Under the pieces are notes generated by a model. That model had not been told where the DNA came from and did not search any database. It was given only the letters and a program-made list of their open reading frames with translations. A program made the position numbers and the translations under genes. From Daucus carota subsp. sativus (taxonomy: Eukaryota; Streptophyta; Magnoliopsida; Apiales; Apiaceae), in the NCBI RefSeq assembly GCF_001625215.2, contig NC_030382.2, forward strand, positions 28,940,610 through 29,004,609: a stretch of 64,000 nucleotides of DNA. The letters are read 5' to 3'. Below, piece by piece: positions 57,558-64,000 of the stretch (positions are counted from its first letter, which is position 1; each line of letters begins with the position of its first letter).

Positions 57558-57845
57558 TCATAATCTGTTCAAGAGATCAATGAAGGTGTCTTCTTTGCAT
57601 GGTATTGTGAGGCCACGTTCTGGATGACTGAACCCAAATTCTTCCTCAGCTTGACTTAACAGGTCTTGGAACGTAGGCTCATTTAAGTAAGAGATCGGAA
57701 CGACAAATCTTCTTCTTTGGTTCTCCCCGACATAAACTGCTATACATCCCTTGGGGACATTTGTACTGCGATCAAGATTTTTTAAGGAAAATTGTCTGTT
57801 GAGAATTTGCTTGAGATTAGTGATATGAGGCACACGAATACCCAT
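57558..57845 (-). CDS. SAUR: SAUR protein, 95 aa, HPERGL variant
   Basis: [20 protein letters not shown] lead, [17 protein letters not shown], intact core, but FSHPERGLTIPC has Arg for the first Gly of the conserved HPEGGL. The frame is open 15 codons upstream; the conserved start is taken. It has CACATG at 58042-58047 and a reverse TGTCTC at 58109-58114. Sister of 19362, 24988 and 33795. Confidence 0.92.
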   Translation of the reverse strand: MGIRVPHITNLKQILNRQFSLKNLDRSTNVPKGCIAVYVGENQRRRFVVPISYLNEPTFQDLLSQAEEEFGFSHPERGLTIPCKEDTFIDLLNRL

Positions 57846-59188
57846 GATGCTCAAGAAAAATTGAAACTTCAACGGATATGGAGAAACCAAGAACTTCTGC
57901 AGATGGTAGGCTTAGACCCTTAATTACACTTGATTTTGAGATGAATTTGGTTGAGGAGATCACAGTTTTTATATCGAAATAACAAGTAATGAGCGGTTGA
58001 TGAAAATGTAGATTGAGTGGAACAGATGCATTAGGCAATAGCACATGCTATTCTCTTTAAAAGGCCACACATATTTAAGAGTAATGCTAGGACTTGAATC
58101 TCTACTGAGAGACATCATGTCCTACAAATATGGACCTGATATACGACAGAATATAACGTAATATATACGGATATGAACAACGTACAATTAATTTGGCTGG
58201 AAAGTCCCCACTTTGCCTGGCAAGCAAGGTATTTGTGGTCAGTAGTTAGGTGCTCATGTGATAGTGTTTTCATTCACCTATCCTAGATGTGAATTTTGTG
58301 TAGTAGGAAACACCTGATACAAGTTGTTATATCCATGAAAGGAAGGGCAAATTTATTGAAGAAACAGATTAATGGACTGTTAGGATTTTGTGTGGTAGGA
58401 AACACCTCATATAAGTTTTCATATATTTATATTCACAAAACAAATAGTAAATCAGAATGGGACAGGTAGATTGTTAAAATACAACCCTTAATATAACTCG
58501 GTCTTCTTGGCATGCTTAAAAATAAATCCGCTCACCCCAAAACCGATAATATCCGGTATGAGTTAAAAGAAATAAATTAAATTCTGGAAAAGAAGAACTA
58601 AGTTCCGAGAAAAAAGAAGGTAAAGACTCCTCCGAAGACCAGAAATATATAAGAACACGGTCAAACTTTTAATGTGACATTAAAAATTAAGACTAGCACA
58701 AAAGCCCCTGCGAGGCAAAGTTTAAATGTGAAATTAGAAACTAAGACCAGCACAAAAACCCCTACGAGGCACATGCTTTTAATTTAAATCATGTTTCTAA
58801 TTGATTGTTTATTATATTTATAGAATTTAAATTTTAATGTATTTGTTTGTTTTTAAATTTTAAATTGAACTTTTTGATACCTCTGTGTATTCTACTGTAA
58901 TTGATACTCGATTTATTGTTAGCAATTCAATATTAGCAAGATATATTAATTAAAATTATCCTCATTGACACAGTTTCTGTTTAATAAAACTCTTAAAACA
59001 TTTGTAACATACTAAACCAACAAAACAGACCTCTAGCAAAGGTTGATAGTATAGTCATCAGCATGCTCAAAACATGTAAAAGTTTACATGAAAGTCTCAG
59101 TCAGAATTAATATTCCTAGACTAGTTCACAGAGTTTGTACACTATCTAACAAAATTTAACTATGTCATATCTGCAGACATATAAACTT
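57846..59188. other. Promoter of SAUR 57558, then unique DNA
   Basis: 57846-58440 is the usual promoter flank. 58440-59080 is unique to this window apart from an internal duplication (AGACTAGCACAAAAGCCCCT near 58692 and AGACCAGCACAAAAACCCCT near 58743). No gene. Confidence 0.5.
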
Positions 59189-59476
59189 TCATAATCTGTT
59201 TAAGACATCAATGAAAGTGTCTTCTTTGCATGGAATTGTGAGGCCACCTTCCGGATGAGTAAACCCAAATTCTTCCTCAGCTTGACTTAACAGGTCTTGG
59301 AATGTAGGCTCATTTAAGTAGGAGACCGGAACCACAAATCTTCTTCTTTGGTTCTCCCCAACATAAACTGCCATGCATCCCTTGGGGACATATGTACTCC
59401 CATCAAGATTTGTAGAGGAAAATTGCCGGTTGAGAATTTGCTTGAGATTAGTGACACGAGGCATGCGGATACCCAT
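59189..59476 (-). CDS. SAUR: SAUR protein, 95 aa ([13 protein letters not shown] type)
   Basis: [20 protein letters not shown] lead, [57 protein letters not shown], ending LNRL. All conserved positions are present. It is the left partner of a divergent pair with 60523 and has CACATG at 59685-59690. The fragment at 37150-37243 is its segmental counterpart region or a close relative. Confidence 0.94.
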   Translation of the reverse strand: MGIRMPRVTNLKQILNRQFSSTNLDGSTYVPKGCMAVYVGENQRRRFVVPVSYLNEPTFQDLLSQAEEEFGFTHPEGGLTIPCKEDTFIDVLNRL

Positions 59477-60522
59477 GATGCTAATGAAAAATTAAAGTTT
59501 TCAGAGTAAACTTTGGGGATATGCAATTACAAGGACCTCTGCAGATTGAAGCTTCGACACTAGAATACACTCAATTCTGAAATGACTTTGCTAAGTTTCC
59601 AACAGTGTTTATATAGAACGGACAGAATGTATTGAGCTGTTGATCAAATTGCAGATTGAGTGACACAGATGCATTAGGCATTAGCACATGCTATGCCTAA
59701 GGGTACGTAGGACTCTTATGTCTGTGAGTGACATCTTGTCCTACTACTTAATTGTGTTGAACAATTCTTAACCTGATTGTTTCTTATCTATAACAGAGTT
59801 TATACTAAGGTCATCGACATACATATAATGGCTAGAAACTGTCAAGTTCGATAGGCAAGAAATCAAATCTCATGCTTTTATTGGTCATATATAGCTGTAG
59901 GTGGGACAGGCAAGTTTCATGCTCATGTGATGGTGTTCTCTTGACCCACATAAGTCATGCTGCATTATGTGAAAATATCACTTGGAGCTGGAAGAAGCAG
60001 TGTCACATGAACACTTATTATTTCAACCCCACCATAATCAGTGCAGACAAACCCAATACATAAAATCCTTTGGAGGAGTCTTTAGCTATATACTAGTGAT
60101 TTTGTGTGCTCCATGTTAAATCTGCAGTGCTTTTATGCCTTTTCTTTAATTTTTATTTTACTTATACACATATAACTGTAGGACATCAACAAACGTATTC
60201 CAGGCCAAGATTACATATTGAGTCGTGATTTATTACTAGGACATTATGTCTCCCAACACATAAGATGTCCGCTTATCAGCCATTAATACATGTAGCTAGT
60301 GAAAGAGAAAATCATGTGCTAGTGTCTAATGCCTACCCACTGCTCAATGTACAACTTGATGAGATGTTCTATTCAAATTGTTGATTGTTCTATATAAACA
60401 CATAATTAAGCGATACTAACATTCATCATAAACACACTGGTCCAAAGTCTTTTCCTTAAAACTATACAAGTCCTAGTGTTTCTTCAGTTTCCTGAACTCT
60501 TCTCTGAAAGATCTATAGTGTC
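59477..60522. promoter_or_regulatory. Bidirectional SAUR promoter (1046 bp)
   Basis: CACATG (59685-59690) for the left gene. TGTCTC (60247-60252), CATGTG (60313-60318) and TATATAAA (60391-60398) for the right gene. 59780-60522 matches 34320-34901. Confidence 0.6.
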
Positions 60523-60819
60523 ATGGGTATCCGTATGCCTCGTATTACTAGTCTCAAACAAATTCTTAACCGCTCATCTTTCTTATTAAATCCTGATCTA
60601 TCTTCAACAATTCCAAAGGGGTGCTTGGCAGTTTATATTGGGGAGAGGCAAAGAAGCCGATTTGTGGTACCCATTTCATACCTGAATGAGCCTGCCTTTC
60701 AAGATTTGTTAAGTCAAGCCGAGGAAGAATTTGGATTCAATCATCCGGAAGGAGGTCTTACAATTCCTTGCTCAGTGGACACATTCAATGAAATCACTTC
60801 GCGCCTGAACAACTTATAG
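60523..60819 (+). CDS. SAUR: SAUR protein, 98 aa ([13 protein letters not shown] type)
   Basis: [20 protein letters not shown] lead, [52 protein letters not shown], ending SRLNNL. This is the undamaged counterpart of 34902 and the last SAUR in the window. Confidence 0.95.
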   Translation: MGIRMPRITSLKQILNRSSFLLNPDLSSTIPKGCLAVYIGERQRSRFVVPISYLNEPAFQDLLSQAEEEFGFNHPEGGLTIPCSVDTFNEITSRLNNL

Positions 60820-61180
60820 TCTTGTAGATAGTATAGCACCTCCGATCTCATTTATTGAGTTTCTGAGTGTAAACTGTAGAACATACAGATTTTGTAGGGG
60901 AAGCATAATTTGATACTCAAACTTTTTGAACATATTGACCATCACTTATGCTCATGTTTACTTGTTATTTTCTATAAAGCATATCACCAAGTGTTTGACG
61001 ATAAACTTTATGCCTAAACCAAATCACCAACAAATTTACAGGTTCTGTAGTTACTCTTTCATACCTGAATCTTGCAATCGTCTTGAAAAATCAGCACTGA
61101 CACAGGGTTGCTAGCTCAAAAATCAAAATTAAAATTTATGAACAGTTCTAACTAATTAATAAATATATGTCTTGCATAGT
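60820..61180. other. 3' flank of SAUR 60523, duplicate of 35211-35568
   Basis: Non-coding and near-identical to its partner block. Confidence 0.55.
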
Positions 61181-62119
61181 CAGTGGAGAAACCAGAACTA
61201 AAATCTTGGGGTGGCTCAAATATTTAATTATATTCCTAAGCACTTTTATTACTGATGGTCACATCAAAAAGAGATTAAATATTTTTATATGATGTGACCC
61301 CCGCCGTGTATCTCCCGCTCGAGTTAAACAAGTTTCTCTATTCTTCTTTTTTTCCAGAAAATATCTCACCACTTTCGAAACATTTCAGTGTAAGTTCATA
61401 ATGTCTTTGTCGAAACATATCCATTCTCTTACACGAATCATCAACAAATTCACAATACGACAAAGATGACCAGAAAAATCACTTACTACATGAGAACATT
61501 TAGCCATAGCAACAACTAATAACTGCAATTTCATGACTCTAATGGTGATTTAAAGTAATGCAATATGATGACTCTCCTGGTAGTTTAATGTAATTCGAGA
61601 GTACCAAATTAGACTACCACAATTCAATAATTCAGAATTAACGAAGAAGTCTCTAAATTATCATTCTAATTAGTAAGGACTTCCCAGATCAATTTCAGGA
61701 TCAAACGACGACATATGTGTTAGAGAGAACCTTTTAAACTCTATTTCTCGGGCATCCCCCAATTAACAATTTCATTATACAAAATCATAAAAGATACAAA
61801 AATATTAAAGACTAACAATTTATCCAAGAATCAAGAAGGTCAATCACAAAACGTGATAAAAATAAAAGGATAATCAATCAATTTATCATACCTTGAAATT
61901 TAAAAAGCAAGTGAGAAGTCAGAGTATTGAGTAAACACGAAAACACTGAGTGAATCTAGAGAGGGAAATAGAAGGATAACGTCGGGTGTACTTTATTCGA
62001 CATTTTAAAAAATTATGTTGACATCTGTAATTTAGCAGAGGCTAAAAAAAAAATATCCACCGTTTTTTGAGGTCATGGGTAGCTTTAGCATCCCCTAGCC
62101 CTCTCTGGTTGTGCCACTG
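61181..62119 (-). mobile_element. hAT element, segmental twin of 35569-36945
   Basis: CAGTGGAGAAACCAGA to TCTGGTTGTGCCACTG, with target duplication TGCATAGT at 61173-61180 and 62120-62127, the same bases as in the twin. It lacks the nested MITE. The transposase-like remnant on the - strand is further decayed. Confidence 0.82.
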
Positions 62120-62690
62120 TGCATAGTTTAATTTATATAAGTCATTTATTATCATGAATACTCCTTTTGCTCTTGAGCCTACGAGATATTAACGATGCGC
62201 ATATCAACCTATGCAGTATTGTAGCTAACATGTTAAGTATCGCGTCTGGGAGTACTTTCGCAAGAATGAAACCTTTTGTCATTGAACTTCCCAATCAAAA
62301 TTATCGTAAGACCTTGTGATGATCAACCTTTTGAGGATCCAATTGTATTCCGGCTTCCCAATAAATTAAGTTAAAATTTTGTAATTTCACTACAAAGTTT
62401 TCCAATCTAATAAAAATTAAAATAAATACCTAATATACAAATTTTATAAGAAGTTAATCGAAACTGCCCTAACAATTTCACATTCTATCTCAGGGACTGG
62501 GAAAGTAAATTTTAGAGGTTAACAGACTAAGATTGGTATTGTTAACCATACAGGAAAAATAAAATTTGCGAACTAAACGTATATATTTGAGATGAGAACC
62601 AATATACAAAAAAATCTACAAGAAAGAATAATTTCGTGTATTAATTGATGCCTAAAAGATTCACATTGTAAGTCTCACTATATAACATAT
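62120..62690. other. AT-rich flank, no gene
   Basis: 62120-62210 continues the segmental duplication of 36946-37030; 62360-62690 resembles 26230-26560. Confidence 0.5.
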
Positions 62691-63860
62691 CTGGACAAGT
62701 ATGATAGACGTACAATTATTGACAATATCAGAAGTGCCATGTATAATGCTAAAACAAAGAGACATGCCCAAGTTAGATTTAAGTATATAAGGGGTTTATT
62801 GTTTGATCGGAATATAGTTATGAGTTTATTGGAACTCAAGATAATATAGCTACTCCATGAGCATGTTGTTATTCTTAAGTCGAGGTTTTGGTTGGGACTG
62901 ATAACTCATCATGATTCATCTGCAACGGGAACCGAATACATCTTAGAGGAGATCCTCCAAGTGTATTTAATAGAGTAATAAAAAGCTATAAGGGTGGTGA
63001 CAACTGCAAGTATAACAAGAGTTTTTAGAACTCTGAACGGGGTCATGTTATTAGACAAAATCTCTGAAGATGCCCATCTAAGCGAATGTAATTGTGAGGT
63101 CGCAATTAGATGAAAGGGTTATTCCTTGAAGCATTCGACGAACATAATCGAGACACGACCATTAATGTCTCAAAACCGTAGATTAGCACCATAACCTTTG
63201 ACTTGTCATCGTCTATGGAGCGTGGTTACACCCAACGAATAGATATTCAAGGTGAAACAATCCATCTATATCTGAAAGCCACCGAAGTAGGAGATTTATG
63301 AGGGTTCTAACCCGGAAGGATACCAATTTTGAAAGCCAGGCATGATGAAGACTGATATGCAATTTTGTGTGGATATATGGGGATTGTTGAAAAATGGAAA
63401 GTTTGAGGCATTTTTTAAATATGTTTTTGATGTAATTTCTGGAAACTAATAGTTGGTGGCTGTCCCTTGCTAACAGGACTTAAACTTTCATGTTTGGATC
63501 TAAGACATTTTCTTAGTGTAATCCATAAATAAATTGAGTTGAAATGGCTAGCTTGAAGTGGGTCATGTGGTTGCCTGAATTGTAGCAACTTGAATACCAT
63601 ATTGATTTGATAATGAAAGTTTGGTGGTTTTATAGTACATCACATGCAAGCGTAGTGCACTAACTACTAAGGTGTGAAGCCGTAGGTGTGCCATTGCTTC
63701 ATGCGGAGCTCCCACGCGCGGCGCGCATGTGTGCCCTTCACCGTCTCGCAGTTTTGTGTGCTCCCACACGCGCGTGCCTTCACCATCTCCGTGTGGAACT
63801 TAGTAGATAAAGAAGATTTTTCTTGATTATAAGCAGTCAAAAATCTCCATTAATATGTAA
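62690..63860 (+). mobile_element. Probable copia-like fossil, 3' end
   Basis: Decayed frames around 62705-62830 resemble the last part of copia RNase H (NIRSAMYNAKTKRHAQV, RFKYIRG). The stretch to 63385 is non-coding and ends ATATGGGGA, followed by TGTTGAAAAATGG, a possible polypurine tract and LTR start. The other LTR end is not found. Much broken. Confidence 0.4.
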
Positions 63861-63864
63861 GAGC

Positions 63865-64000
63865 AGTGGCGGTGGCACGTGGGGGCCCGGGGGGACACGT
63901 GCCCCCGTAGAGTTTTCTAAAAAAAAAAAAAAAAAAATTTTTGTAGGACCCACTTACTTTACCAAGTTGTATACTCCTGTACATACTTTTCACAGCTGAT
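63865..64000. mobile_element. hAT-like MITE, left end, runs off the window
   Basis: CAGTGGCGGTGGCACGTGGG matches the left end of the nested element at 36480, including the GGGGACACGTGCCCCC hairpin. The right end lies beyond base 64000. Confidence 0.65.

Noticed and set aside
1-64000. CRISPR arrays, prokaryotic operons, rRNA or intact tRNA genes
   Set aside because: None found; introns, SAUR genes and MITEs mark this as plant nuclear DNA.

Overview
This window is nuclear DNA of a flowering plant, most likely a eudicot: it has GT-AG introns, AT-rich intergenic DNA, plant-only gene families (SAUR, CYP72-clan P450, plant mobile domain, DUF295 F-box) and many small DNA transposons (Stowaway-, Harbinger-, hAT-, Mutator- and CACTA-like). 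Nothing in it fixes the species.

The main content is a tandem cluster of intronless SAUR (small auxin up RNA) genes from about 5.9 kb to 61 kb. I count 16 copies with an open SAUR frame: + strand 6720, 9758, 12494, 17788, 27704, 31648, 34902, 56210 and 60523; - strand 11414, 19362, 24988, 26643, 33795, 57558 and 59189. There are about a dozen broken copies or scraps. The cluster is built from repeated modules: a MGIRMPRIPHVKK-type + gene, convergent pairs (+ gene facing a - gene) and divergent pairs (- gene, 0.8-1.0 kb shared promoter, + gene). Every open copy has a CATGTG/CACATG core inside a roughly 20-bp conserved block about 150-220 bp before its ATG. Several copies show how the cluster decays: templated insertions, a self-inverted junction, coding-region deletions that leave orphan promoters, and transposon insertions.

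Left edge (1-5.9 kb): a broken plant mobile domain (MAIN-like) gene on the - strand, a Mutator-like foldback element with a perfect 9-bp target duplication, a Stowaway-like MITE, and a complete five-exon cytochrome P450 (CYP72 clan, CYP749A-like; 513 aa).

Middle interruption (37-54.7 kb): two Harbinger-like MITEs in one SAUR pseudogene, a 5' fragment of a JMJ25-like histone demethylase fused to a SAUR fragment and then to a duplicated F-box fragment, a CACTA-like MITE, a Mutator-like element carrying a PB1-like gene piece, a DUF295 F-box gene (- strand), a 640-bp-arm inverted duplication next to that gene's probable first exon, an unidentified gene remnant, and a Ty1-copia fossil. From 54.8 kb the SAUR modules resume. 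The block 59.8-62.2 kb is a segmental duplicate of 34.3-37.0 kb; both carry the same old hAT element with the same 8-bp target duplication. The last 1.3 kb holds a probable copia-like fossil and the left end of another hAT MITE.

Functionally, the SAURs are expected to act in auxin-driven cell expansion by inhibiting PP2C.D phosphatases. The P450, F-box and demethylase pieces look like neighbours of the cluster rather than partners. Coordinates of exons, element ends and duplications were read by eye; family assignments rest on motif recognition without any search.
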